Of a stretch of 64,000 bases of DNA, positions 50,453-58,456 are shown one piece after another. Each line of letters begins with the position of its first letter. The stretch's first letter is position 1. A program made the position numbers and the translations under genes. The DNA comes from Planctomycetaceae bacterium (GTDB lineage Bacteria; Planctomycetota; Phycisphaerae; Phycisphaerales; SM1A02). The notes beneath the pieces are model-generated. The model saw only the letters and a program-made list of their open reading frames with translations, was not told the DNA's origin and ran no database searches. Location of the stretch: assembly GCA_947492385.1 (NCBI GenBank), contig CANLMX010000004.1:1-64000 (forward strand). The letters are read 5' to 3'.

Positions 50453-52375
50453 ATGCGTCGCATTCCGGTGGATCTCTCGGGCGTGGATGCCACACTCGAT
50501 CGGTCGGCGGCGCGGCGGCTCGCCGACGTGTGGGACGGTCCGTGGCAGGAGTGCCCCTCGTTCGGCCAGGAACAGTCCGACCCTGTCGCCGAGCCAGGCC
50601 CTTTGTGGCCAAGAATCCGTGCGTCCATGGTGCTCCTGGCGGCGATCGCCGGCGTGATGTGGTTCCAACTCCACGAATTCGGCCATCATTCGCAGCATGT
50701 CGGCACGATCAACGGATCGCTCCGGGGTGCAGGCGCGTTCGCCCGCGACGGTTCAGCAGGAGACGTTCAGATGAAGATCCAGACAGTGGCTTCGGTCGCG
50801 GCGTTCGTGGTTGCGGCAGCCGGAGCGCAGGCTCAGCAGGCCGTGCAGTGGCGGGTGGAGGATGGGGGGAATGGGCATTGGTACGGGGCGGTGATGGAGG
50901 GACGGGATTGGAACGCCGCAGAGTCCAACGCTCGATCGATCGGTGGACATCTGGTCACGATCACGTCGATGCAGGAAAATGCGTTCTTGGTGTCGCTCGG
51001 GCTCCCATGGACGCCGAGCTTGAACCTGATCGCATACTGGACCGGTGGGCGAAGGCCGGCGGCCGGCCAACCATTCGCCTGGATCTCGGGAGAGCCGTGG
51101 GACTACTCCAACTTTGACGCTTCCGAGCGAAACGGATGCTGCGGGACCGATGTTCGGTTCGTGGTGTTCAGGACCCACCCAGGCAGCGAAGGACGCTGGG
51201 ACGACACCTCGGTGAACGGAAACATGGACCAGTACCCCCAGCGGTCCATCGTCGAATGGTCCGCCGACTGCAACTCCGACGGCATCGTCGACTATGGCCA
51301 GTGCCGAGACGGATCGCTTCCCGACTACGACAGCGACAACGTTCCAGACTGCTGCGAGCAGGGCGTCGACTGCGCCGCGGGCGGCGCCGGCATCGTGTCG
51401 GTCTGGGGAACCAATGCGTGGGGAGAACGCCAGATTCCCAGCGACCTCGGCGATGTCCTCCAGATCGCCGGCGGCAATGACCATGTGGTCGCCCTGCGCA
51501 CCGATGGAACCGTCCGTGCGTGGGGAAGGAACTCAAATGGCCAGACGAGTGTCCCGAGCGACCTCGTCGGCGTCACGCAGGTGGAAGGTGGTGGCGATCA
51601 CTCGGTCGCGCTGCGCTCGGATGGAACCGTCGTGTGCTGGGGTGGGAACAGCCATGGACAGCGCAACGTGCCGGCACTCCTCCCCGCATGCATGCAGGTC
51701 GACGCGGGTGGGTTGTTCACCGTCGCGCTTGGCGTGGATGGCATCGTGCGTGCATGGGGCCAGAACAACCTCGGTCAGACGAACGTCCCGGGCGACCTGG
51801 GTGTGATCACCCGGATCGCCGTGGGCGATCGCCACACGGCCGCGCTGCGCCCCGACGGAACCGTACGCTGCTGGGGCAGCAACTCGCTCGGCCAGTCCAG
51901 CGTGCCAACGGGTACGGCAGGAATCACCAGAATCGCGGCGGGGAGCTTTCACACCATGGCGCTCACGGCCGATGGGACCCTGCGGTGCTGGGGTGCGGTG
52001 AACACCGTGCCGGACGACGTGGTCGGCGTCCGCGACATCGCCGGGGGCGGCGCGCACGCCATCGCGTTGCTCGCGGACGGACGCGTGCGGTCATGGGGCC
52101 GATGCTCGGAGGGCCAGTGCCAGCCGCCGCCTGCGCTCCGATGCGTCCGCAGTATCGCAGGTGCCTCGTACCTGACGCTCTCGATTTCCTCGGCGCAGTG
52201 CTGCCTGGCCGACCTCAACGACGACGGCGTCGTCCAGGGTGCGGACCTCGGGCTCATGCTGGCGGCTTGGGGCTCAGTACCCGCCGGTGTCGCCGCCGAC
52301 ATCAACCGCGACGGCGCGGTCGACGGCAATGACCTTGGATTGCTGCTCGCCGGTTGGGGCCCGTGCGCGCCCTAA
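50453..52375 (+). CDS. Membrane/secreted protein with C-type-lectin-like domain, seven RCC1-like repeats and dockerin-like repeats, cassette 4
   Basis: The 640-residue frame has a polar N-terminus (about 55 residues), a hydrophobic helix (about 57-72) after WPRIRAS, and a linker. An internal Met (M107) follows with AGGAG 8 bases upstream and a signal-like stretch ending AGAQA. One CTLD-like domain (131-267, with FAWISGEPWDYSNFDASERN) and an EWSADC repeat come next. Seven RCC1/BLIP-II-like units (about 313-583) each have a WGxNxxGQ-type core and a (H/D)xVALxxDGxVRxWG strand, probably a seven-bladed propeller. Dockerin-like repeats (585-640) end the protein. The propeller takes the place of the second CTLD of cassettes 1 and 3. 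Confidence 0.78.
   Translation: MRRIPVDLSGVDATLDRSAARRLADVWDGPWQECPSFGQEQSDPVAEPGPLWPRIRASMVLLAAIAGVMWFQLHEFGHHSQHVGTINGSLRGAGAFARDGSAGDVQMKIQTVASVAAFVVAAAGAQAQQAVQWRVEDGGNGHWYGAVMEGRDWNAAESNARSIGGHLVTITSMQENAFLVSLGLPWTPSLNLIAYWTGGRRPAAGQPFAWISGEPWDYSNFDASERNGCCGTDVRFVVFRTHPGSEGRWDDTSVNGNMDQYPQRSIVEWSADCNSDGIVDYGQCRDGSLPDYDSDNVPDCCEQGVDCAAGGAGIVSVWGTNAWGERQIPSDLGDVLQIAGGNDHVVALRTDGTVRAWGRNSNGQTSVPSDLVGVTQVEGGGDHSVALRSDGTVVCWGGNSHGQRNVPALLPACMQVDAGGLFTVALGVDGIVRAWGQNNLGQTNVPGDLGVITRIAVGDRHTAALRPDGTVRCWGSNSLGQSSVPTGTAGITRIAAGSFHTMALTADGTLRCWGAVNTVPDDVVGVRDIAGGGAHAIALLADGRVRSWGRCSEGQCQPPPALRCVRSIAGASYLTLSISSAQCCLADLNDDGVVQGADLGLMLAAWGSVPAGVAADINRDGAVDGNDLGLLLAGWGPCAP
50843..50884 (+). repeat. 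Block B, copy 4 (start of lectin domain)
   Basis: Same block as 45730-45771, nearly base for base, though the sequences before and after differ. Confidence 0.7.
51254..51316 (+). repeat. Block C, copy 4 (EWSADCN repeat)
   Basis: Encodes EWSADCNSDGIVDYGQCRDGS; closely similar in DNA to copies 1 and 3. Confidence 0.7.
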
Positions 52376-52396
52376 CCACGGCTCCGTCGCCACGCT

Positions 52397-53158
52397 TCAG
52401 GGCATGCTCTTCCACGCGTTCCAGCCGACGTAGACGGCTGCGCCGAGCAGGATCACCGCGCTCATCCACCGGCCGTTCTTCTTCATGAAGCGTTCGGTGG
52501 TTTCCTTCATCGACGCGCACGCACCGGCGCGCGCGGTCTCGATGATGGCCGGGGCCACCGCCGGAAGCATGGCGATCCCGGAGAACACCGCGATGCCCAG
52601 CGTCCGCTGGTCGGCGCCCGTGACCTGCATCGCCTGGTGGCCCGCGGCGATGGCCACGGCCACGCACTTGGGGTGAATGCCCATCGTCGCAAAGCCGAGC
52701 GCCATCCCGCGCATGCACCGCCGGGGCGTCGAGAGTTCCGCGCCGCCACCAAACTTCGCGGCGAACCAGCCCTTCACCTTCGCGATGACGCCGTGCTTCG
52801 CGCCGGGGGCGTCCTCGGCTTCCTCGACCGCCTCGATCGGCGCGGCACGCCACGCGTGGACCAGGCGCTGCGCACCGATCCAGAAGAGCGCTCCCGCGAT
52901 CAGCGCGCGGATGATGAACTCCATCCAGTTCGGTTGCGCGGGCTTGGCGTCCGCAACGGCCGGCGCAGCCTCCGGCGCCACCACGAACCCGATCACCAGG
53001 CCCATGGCCAGTCCGAGCGCAGCGCCGAGCGCGTACATCCACGCCACCAGCTTCGGCGCCTTCCGGTCGCTCGCCATGATCAGGCCCAGGATGAGGATCT
53101 CGGGGCTCAGCAGGATGGCAGCGCCGAGCGACGCAAGGACCGTGAGGTGGGTGTTCAT
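52397..53158 (-). CDS. LysE/GAP-like six-helix membrane protein
   Basis: The 253-residue protein has three hydrophobic segments in the first half (about 8-28, 38-60, 78-100), a polar charged loop (about 105-150) and three more in the second half. The N-terminal SLGAAILLSPEILILGLIMAS and central ALGFATMGIHPKCVAVAI resemble the GAP/Sap and LysE-type exporters. Function is inferred from topology only. It converges on the cassette 4 lectin gene with a 21-base gap and follows the enoyl-CoA hydratase in the same direction after 23 bases. Confidence 0.65.
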   Translation of the reverse strand: MNTHLTVLASLGAAILLSPEILILGLIMASDRKAPKLVAWMYALGAALGLAMGLVIGFVVAPEAAPAVADAKPAQPNWMEFIIRALIAGALFWIGAQRLVHAWRAAPIEAVEEAEDAPGAKHGVIAKVKGWFAAKFGGGAELSTPRRCMRGMALGFATMGIHPKCVAVAIAAGHQAMQVTGADQRTLGIAVFSGIAMLPAVAPAIIETARAGACASMKETTERFMKKNGRWMSAVILLGAAVYVGWNAWKSMP

Positions 53159-53181
53159 CGGGATGGATTCCGGGCTGGATC

Positions 53182-54096
53182 CTACGACTTCGACAGGAAC
53201 GCGCCGAGCTTCGCGCGCGCCGCGGGCGTGTGGCGCAGCCGCACCAGGTGCGCGCGCTCGGCCGCGACCGCCGCATCCCAACCGCGCGCGAGGCCGATGG
53301 ACACGCAATCGAAGCACGCATCGGCGTGTTCGCTTGCAGGCACCTCAGCCCGGGCGGCGGCAAGCGCGTCGCGCATGCGTGCCGCGTCCGTCGGGCCGAT
53401 CGTCCGCCGCGGCGACCGCTGCGGGGCGAGGTGACCCGTGCCACCACTTCCCGTGGCCGCGCGCTCCGCATGGATCCAGCGCTTGGCTTCCTCGATCATC
53501 TGCGCCTGCGTGCTTCCTGGTGGGAGCACACGGTCAAACAGCCCGGCCGGTGCATCGGTGCACTTCCAAGGCGCGCCCGTCGCCGTGGCGACGAATGCCG
53601 CCTTCGGGTCGATGCGCGCAGGCAGCGTCTGGGTGCCTCCCCAACCGGGGCAGATGCAGAGCCCGGCTTCCGGGAGCCCGACCAGCCACGGCTTGTCGCC
53701 CTCGGCAGGAAGCGTCCCGATCAGCGCATCGCAGTGCATGGCGAGTTCGAGTCCGCCACCGAGCGCGGCCTTGTGGACCACGGCGACGGTCGGCACGCCG
53801 AGCGCGGGAATGGCCGCGACCGCCCCGGCGCCGCGTTCGAGATACGCGTGGAGGCCGGCGTCGTCGAGCGCGTCGATCTCGGCCAGGTCCGCACCGGCGA
53901 CGAACACGCGCGTGCTTCCGGACGCGAGCACCAACCCGGTGCAACCGTCGCGCGCGATGATGGCGCAGCTGTCCGCGATCGCGCCGACGAGCCATGAGTC
54001 GAGCACCACCACCCCGCCGCGCGGCTTCGCCGGGTTCGGGTCGAGCCACAAGGTGACGATTCCGTCGGCATCACGATCAATGCGGAGGGGTGACAT
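53182..54096 (-). CDS. Enoyl-CoA hydratase/isomerase family protein (FadB N-terminal-like)
   Basis: The 304-residue crotonase-fold protein has VFVAGADLAEIDALDDAG, HKAALGGGLELAMHCDALIGT and the catalytic Glu region LVGLPEAGLCICPGWGGTQTLP. These resemble the hydratase half of multifunctional beta-oxidation proteins. A C-terminal helical part of about 110 residues replaces the usual short tail. TACCCT on the minus strand (54108-54103) lies exactly 6 bases before the ATG, a leaderless-type start. Confidence 0.87.
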   Translation of the reverse strand: MSPLRIDRDADGIVTLWLDPNPAKPRGGVVVLDSWLVGAIADSCAIIARDGCTGLVLASGSTRVFVAGADLAEIDALDDAGLHAYLERGAGAVAAIPALGVPTVAVVHKAALGGGLELAMHCDALIGTLPAEGDKPWLVGLPEAGLCICPGWGGTQTLPARIDPKAAFVATATGAPWKCTDAPAGLFDRVLPPGSTQAQMIEEAKRWIHAERAATGSGGTGHLAPQRSPRRTIGPTDAARMRDALAAARAEVPASEHADACFDCVSIGLARGWDAAVAAERAHLVRLRHTPAARAKLGAFLSKS

Positions 54097-54222
54097 GCAG
54101 GCAGGGTACGAAAATGGATCTTGACGGAGCGGTTCGCTGCTCCGGGCGAAATCTGTCCCGATCCGGGACAGTCTTCGCCGCGAGCAAGGGAAATCGCGCG
54201 GCCTTCCCCGGAGTCACGACGC

Positions 54223-55005
54223 CTACCGCCCCGCGAACGCCTTCCGCAGCCGCTCCTGCGCCTCTGCTCCGGCGATGATCTGGGCGCTGAGTTCGGCCGC
54301 ACGGTCGAGCACCGCGTCCTCGTTCGAACCGTCCAGCTCGTTCAGCCAGCGCTTGGTGACGGCAAGCGCGTTGGGGCCGCCCGTGCGCAGGCGCGCGGCA
54401 AGCTGCGCGACCGTGGCATCGAGCTCCGCGAGCGGGCAGAGATGGGTGGCGAGCCCGGCATCGAACCCCTGCTGGCCGGTCAGCGTGCCGCCGGCCAGGA
54501 GCATCGCCCGGGCGCGGCCGGCGCCGATCTTCTTGATGAGCCATGGCGCGACCACCGCCGGGCAGATCCCGAGATCGACCTCGGGGTAGCCAACCTTCGA
54601 TTCCGGATGCGTGACGGCGAAGTCGGTGACCACCATCAAGCCGCATCCACCGCCCACCGCCGCGCCCTGCACGCGCGCGATCGTCGGCACGGGCAGCCGC
54701 CGCAGCGCGCGGCTCGCGCGGGAGAGGTCGCGCAGCATGTCGCCCATGGCGACCGGGTCGTCCATCACTCCTCGCAGGTCCATGCCCGCGCAGAACGCCT
54801 TGCCGTTGCCGGCGATGACCACGACGCGGACGTCGCCCGAGGGCGCGCACCGCGCAGCGATCGCGTCGATGGCCGCACCGAGCGCCGAGATCAGCTCGCG
54901 ATTCAGCGCATTGGCCTTGTCCCCGCGATTCAGCGTGATCGTCGCAACACCGTCGTCGATCGAGGTAAGGACAAGGTCTGTGTGTGCCGTGTGATTCATC
55001 GTCAT
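54223..55005 (-). CDS. Enoyl-CoA hydratase
   Basis: The 260-residue crotonase-fold enzyme has ATITLNRGDKANALN, NGKAFCAGMDLRGVMDD (oxyanion hole), GAAVGGGCGLMVVTDFAV and SKVGYPEVDLGICPAVVAP. The Glu positions resemble methylglutaconyl-CoA and related hydratases, but the substrate is not determined. GAGGA about 7 bases before MTMNHTAH supports the start. It lies downstream of the two aldehyde dehydrogenase genes in the same direction (71-base gap). Confidence 0.9.
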   Translation of the reverse strand: MTMNHTAHTDLVLTSIDDGVATITLNRGDKANALNRELISALGAAIDAIAARCAPSGDVRVVVIAGNGKAFCAGMDLRGVMDDPVAMGDMLRDLSRASRALRRLPVPTIARVQGAAVGGGCGLMVVTDFAVTHPESKVGYPEVDLGICPAVVAPWLIKKIGAGRARAMLLAGGTLTGQQGFDAGLATHLCPLAELDATVAQLAARLRTGGPNALAVTKRWLNELDGSNEDAVLDRAAELSAQIIAGAEAQERLRKAFAGR

Positions 55006-55076
55006 CGATCCGTCCTCGCTCCATGTGGTGACCTGAAGGCTGCAATCAAACCGTACAGGGTCGCCTGGAACACCAT

Positions 55077-55958
55077 TTACGCCCCGCTCGGGTGCCAGAT
55101 CGTCTTCGTCTCGACGAACATCGCCAGCCTTCGGGGATTCGTCCAGCGGTCGATGTCCGCGAAGTCCTCGTCGGGGCGAAGCACGGCCACACGCTTCAGG
55201 TTCTCGGCGGCGCCCGCCCGCAGTGCGGCCGCGATCTCGCCCTTCGCCTGCGCGTGCACCGAGTCCACGTCGCGGTGCGAGGCGATCCAGCCCGCAAGCT
55301 CCGCAGCCTGGCCCGTCAGCACGTTGAGCGAACCCGCCGGCACATCGGCGGTCGGTGCGCTCTCCGCCACCAGCAGCGCGCCAAGCGGGTGCTTCGCGTC
55401 CGCCACCGCCACCACCGCATTGCCTGCGCACCACGGCGGGAGCACCAGCGAGAGGAAGCCCAGGAGCGGGGTCTCGCCCGCATCCGCCTGCAGCACCACG
55501 CACACGCCGCTCGGCTCGGGCATGCTGAAGTTGTGGTACGGGCCGGCCACCGGGTTGCGGCTGCCGAGCACCATCTGGAATTTGTCGCACCATCCCGCCC
55601 AGCACACGGTGCGGTCGATGGCCTCGTCGACCTCCGCCTCGGCCTTCCTGCGCGACACGCCGGTGGTCGTGCGAATGCCGTCCGCCAGGTCCGCGCGCCG
55701 GCCTTCCAGCATCTCTGCCAGCCGGTAGACGATCTGCCCGCGCAAGTACGCCGTCGCACCGCTCCAGCCCGGGAATGCGCCGCGCGCGGCCTCGACCGCG
55801 TCGCGCAGGTCCTTGCGGCTGGCGTGCGAGAGGTGCGCCACCAGTTCGCCGCCGTGACCATGCAGCGCCAGCGTCCGGCCGCTCTCGGAACGCGGGAACC
55901 CGCCCTTCACGAAGAGCTTCCATGTCTTCAGGACCGGGATGCGCTCGATGTCTGCCAT
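55077..55958 (-). CDS. Aldehyde-dehydrogenase-like protein lacking catalytic residues
   Basis: The 293-residue protein matches the N-terminal half of aldehyde dehydrogenases: ESGRTLALHG..., SHASRKDLRDAVEAARGAFPGW, the CWAGWCDKFQ segment, then VVLQADAGETPLLGF and AGNAVVAVADAKHP. It ends without the ELGGK glutamate region or the catalytic Cys. GAGGA 7 bases before the ATG and an intact frame argue against a recent truncation. It probably partners the full-length enzyme encoded just upstream, as a structural or regulatory subunit; this is an inference. Confidence 0.75.
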   Translation of the reverse strand: MADIERIPVLKTWKLFVKGGFPRSESGRTLALHGHGGELVAHLSHASRKDLRDAVEAARGAFPGWSGATAYLRGQIVYRLAEMLEGRRADLADGIRTTTGVSRRKAEAEVDEAIDRTVCWAGWCDKFQMVLGSRNPVAGPYHNFSMPEPSGVCVVLQADAGETPLLGFLSLVLPPWCAGNAVVAVADAKHPLGALLVAESAPTADVPAGSLNVLTGQAAELAGWIASHRDVDSVHAQAKGEIAAALRAGAAENLKRVAVLRPDEDFADIDRWTNPRRLAMFVETKTIWHPSGA

Positions 55959-56040
55959 GCTCGATTCCTCTGGTTCGTCGTCCGTCGCCTGCTCCGCGGA
56001 CCGCACACCACGCCCGCACGTCCACCGGACGTTCCGCCGA

Positions 56041-57519
56041 TCACTCCGCCATGTACGCGGCCAGCCCGTGCATTCCGCCCTCGCGGCCGAAGCCGCTCTC
56101 CTTGAACCCACCGAAGGGGCTGGTGGCGTCGAACTGGTTGTACGTGTTGCACCACACGACGCCGGCCTGCAGCCGCCGCGCGACGTCGAAGATCTTGCTC
56201 CCCTTCTCCGTCCAGATGCCGGCGGCCAGGCCATAGGGCGTGTTGTTCGCGCGCATGATCGCCTCCTCGGGCGTGCGGAAGCTCATCACGGCGAGCACCG
56301 GCCCGAAGATCTCCTCGCGCGCCACCACGTGCGATGGCTGCACGCCCGTCATGAACGTCGGCCGGCACCAGTAGCCCTTGGCTGGCAGCGCCTGCTGCCC
56401 CGGCTGGCACACCGTGCATCCCTCGTCCGCGCCCGCGGCAATGTAGCGCTCGATGGTCTGCAGCTGTCCCTTGCTGTTGATGGCACCGACATCCGTGTTC
56501 TTGTCGAGCGGATCGCCGACGCGCAGGCTGCGCATGCGCATCTCGAGCTTGCGCGTCACCTCGGGAAGCACGGATTCCTCGACGAACAGGCGACTTCCGG
56601 CGCAGCACACATGGCCCTGGTTGAACCAGATCCCCTGCACGATGCCCTCGATCGCCTGATCGATGGCGGCGTCGGCGAACACGATGTTCGGGCTCTTGCC
56701 GCCGAGCTCCAGGGTCAGCCGCGTACCACGTACCGCGCATGCCTTCGCGATGCGCTTGCCGACCTCGGTGCTTCCCGTGAACGCGATCTTGTCGATGCCC
56801 TCGTGATCGACCAGCGCACGGCCCGTGTCACCGGCACCGGTGACGATGTTCACGACTCCGGGGGGAAGTCCGCACTCCTCCAGGATCTCGGCCAACCGCA
56901 TCGCCGTGAGCGACGTGGTCTCCGCAGGCTTCAGCACCACCGTGTTGCCGCACGCGAGCGCGGGTGCCAGCTTCCACGCCGCCATCAAGAGCGGGAAGTT
57001 CCATGGAATGATCTGGCCACACACCCCGACAGGCCGCGGGTCCCCGCCCGGCACCGCGTAGCGGAGCTTGTCGCACCAGCCCGCGTGGTGGAAGAAGTGC
57101 TGCGCGGCGAGCGGCACGTCGACGTCGCGGCTCTCCTTGATGGGCTTGCCGCCGTCCATCGTCTCGAGCACGGCCAGCTCGCGGGCGCGCTCCTGGATGC
57201 GCCGGGCGATCCGGTAGAGGTACTTCGCGCGTTCCCGGGCCGGCAACTTCGACCACGGCTTCAGGGCCTTGCGGGCCGCCGCGACCGCAGCATCGACATC
57301 GGCCGCATCGCCCTCGGCGACCTGGGACAGCACCTGCTCGGTCGAGGGATTGACCGTGTCGAACCACTTCTTCGAATGCGGATCGACGAACTTCCCCCCG
57401 ACGTACAGCTGCGTGCGCCCGGGCACCGTGACGGGCACGGTCTCGGGCGCGGGGCTGTACTCCCACGGCGCGGTCGGCATGGCGGCGGCGTGCGTTGGGC
57501 CGGCAGGGGCGTCAGACAT
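56041..57519 (-). CDS. Aldehyde dehydrogenase (NAD(P)+), full length
   Basis: The 492-residue enzyme has GQIIPWNFPLLMAAWKLAPAL, KPAETTSLTA, the nucleotide segment FTGSTEVGKRI, the general-base glutamate in LELGGKSPNIVF, and the catalytic Cys (about 303) in FNQGHVCCAGSR, followed by EEIFGPVLAVM and the C-terminal PFGGFKESGFGREGG. A 35-residue Pro/Ala N-terminal extension precedes the core. TACGAT on the minus strand (57531-57526) lies exactly 6 bases before the ATG, which fixes the start. It heads a same-direction cluster with the short ALDH-like gene and the enoyl-CoA hydratase. Confidence 0.94.
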   Translation of the reverse strand: MSDAPAGPTHAAAMPTAPWEYSPAPETVPVTVPGRTQLYVGGKFVDPHSKKWFDTVNPSTEQVLSQVAEGDAADVDAAVAAARKALKPWSKLPARERAKYLYRIARRIQERARELAVLETMDGGKPIKESRDVDVPLAAQHFFHHAGWCDKLRYAVPGGDPRPVGVCGQIIPWNFPLLMAAWKLAPALACGNTVVLKPAETTSLTAMRLAEILEECGLPPGVVNIVTGAGDTGRALVDHEGIDKIAFTGSTEVGKRIAKACAVRGTRLTLELGGKSPNIVFADAAIDQAIEGIVQGIWFNQGHVCCAGSRLFVEESVLPEVTRKLEMRMRSLRVGDPLDKNTDVGAINSKGQLQTIERYIAAGADEGCTVCQPGQQALPAKGYWCRPTFMTGVQPSHVVAREEIFGPVLAVMSFRTPEEAIMRANNTPYGLAAGIWTEKGSKIFDVARRLQAGVVWCNTYNQFDATSPFGGFKESGFGREGGMHGLAAYMAE

Positions 57520-57622
57520 GGCCCGATCGTACTTACGGGTCCGGAAACGCCCGTGCACGCCACGGATGTTCATGAATCGCCCGGGGCGCGGGTGGCGAAT
57601 CCGGTGCCGAGGACCCACCACC

Positions 57623-58456
57623 ATGCTCATCGCCACGCTCGCCTTCCTTGCCTCCACGTTCCAGCCCGTCGGTGACGCGCCCGCAGCCGCGCCCGCACGT
57701 CCCGAAGGTGCACCGAAGGCAGGTGAATCCGTCCGCCTTGTCGGCGATGCCGCCGTGAAGCCCGTCGTCACCGCCGAAGGTGCGACGCTCCGTGACATGG
57801 GGATGGTGGTCGAGGCGCCGCTCCCCGCGGGTTATCCCGCGCCGACGCCGCCCGGGATGATCGAGCTGAAGACGTATCCGGTGGTGCGCCGCGCCGAGTA
57901 CTCGGCGAAGGGCTCGACCAACTTCGGCATGAACGTCGGCTTCTGGCCGCTCTTCAACCACATCAAGGACCGCGACATCGCGATGACGAGCCCGGTCGAG
58001 ATGGACTACCGCCCCGAAGGCGAGCGCACGCCGCTCGACCCGATGGACGATGCGAATGGAAGCTGGACCATGAGCTTCCTCTACCGCACGACCGACCTCG
58101 GCCCGACGGGCGAGGACGGCCGGATCAAGGTGGTCGACCTGCCCGAACTCACCGTCGTCTCGATCGGCATGCGCGGTGGCTACGGCATGGGAACCGTGAA
58201 TGCGGGGCTCGAGCAGCTCCGTCAGTGGTTCAACTCGCAGGACCAGTGGGAACCGGCGGGCAATCCGCGTGGGCTCAACTACAACGGTCCACAGGTGCCC
58301 ATGCGCAACAAGTGGAGCGAGGTCCAGGTGCCGGTGAAGCGCAAGGCCGCGAAGCCCGCCGCCGAGGCAACGAAGCCCGCCGCGGGCCCGGCACCCGCCT
58401 CAGCGGCCGCGCCCGCCGCCGAGGCCCCCAAGCAAGGGACCGTCGGAACGCGCTGA
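57623..58456 (+). CDS. SOUL-family heme-binding-like protein, probably secreted
   Basis: The 277-residue product has a short hydrophobic N-terminus (about 1-14, possible signal peptide) and a Pro/Ala region. The SOUL-like domain (about 75-235) carries IELKTYPVVRRAEYSAKGS, FWPLFNHIKDRDIAMTSPVEMDY, TMSFLYR and SIGMRGGYGMGTVN. The C-terminus is an Ala/Pro/Lys-rich tail of about 40 residues. SOUL proteins bind heme or tetrapyrroles; no heme ligand can be assigned here. The 3' end overlaps convergent lgt by 57 bases, within its low-complexity tail. Confidence 0.82.
   Translation: MLIATLAFLASTFQPVGDAPAAAPARPEGAPKAGESVRLVGDAAVKPVVTAEGATLRDMGMVVEAPLPAGYPAPTPPGMIELKTYPVVRRAEYSAKGSTNFGMNVGFWPLFNHIKDRDIAMTSPVEMDYRPEGERTPLDPMDDANGSWTMSFLYRTTDLGPTGEDGRIKVVDLPELTVVSIGMRGGYGMGTVNAGLEQLRQWFNSQDQWEPAGNPRGLNYNGPQVPMRNKWSEVQVPVKRKAAKPAAEATKPAAGPAPASAAAPAAEAPKQGTVGTR

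Larger units (their letters stand above)
42142..52375 (+). other. Array of four sigma factor / lectin-protein cassettes
   Basis: Four tandem units share one plan: a TAnnnT promoter, an ECF-type sigma gene with GTG start and the same first residues (MPVDHFPSTHA), then a gene for a membrane/secreted lectin-like protein ending in dockerin-like repeats. Cassette 1 is 42142-44424, cassette 2 is 44437-46404, cassette 3 is 47157-49705, cassette 4 is 49718-52375. A nucleotidyltransferase-like gene separates 2 and 3. The units share highly conserved DNA blocks (listed as repeats) and differ strongly between them. They probably arose by tandem duplication and later exchange. Confidence 0.75.

Noticed and set aside
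44250-52370. Cellulosome-type dockerins
   Set aside because: The duplicated calcium-loop motif is dockerin-like, but no cohesin or scaffoldin is in the window and such repeats occur at the ends of many planctomycete exported proteins with no cellulosome.
42142-52375. Diversity-generating retroelement acting on the C-type lectin domains
   Set aside because: CTLDs are typical targets of such retroelements, but no reverse transcriptase, template repeat or adenine-biased variable repeat was seen, and the differences are spread over whole domains.
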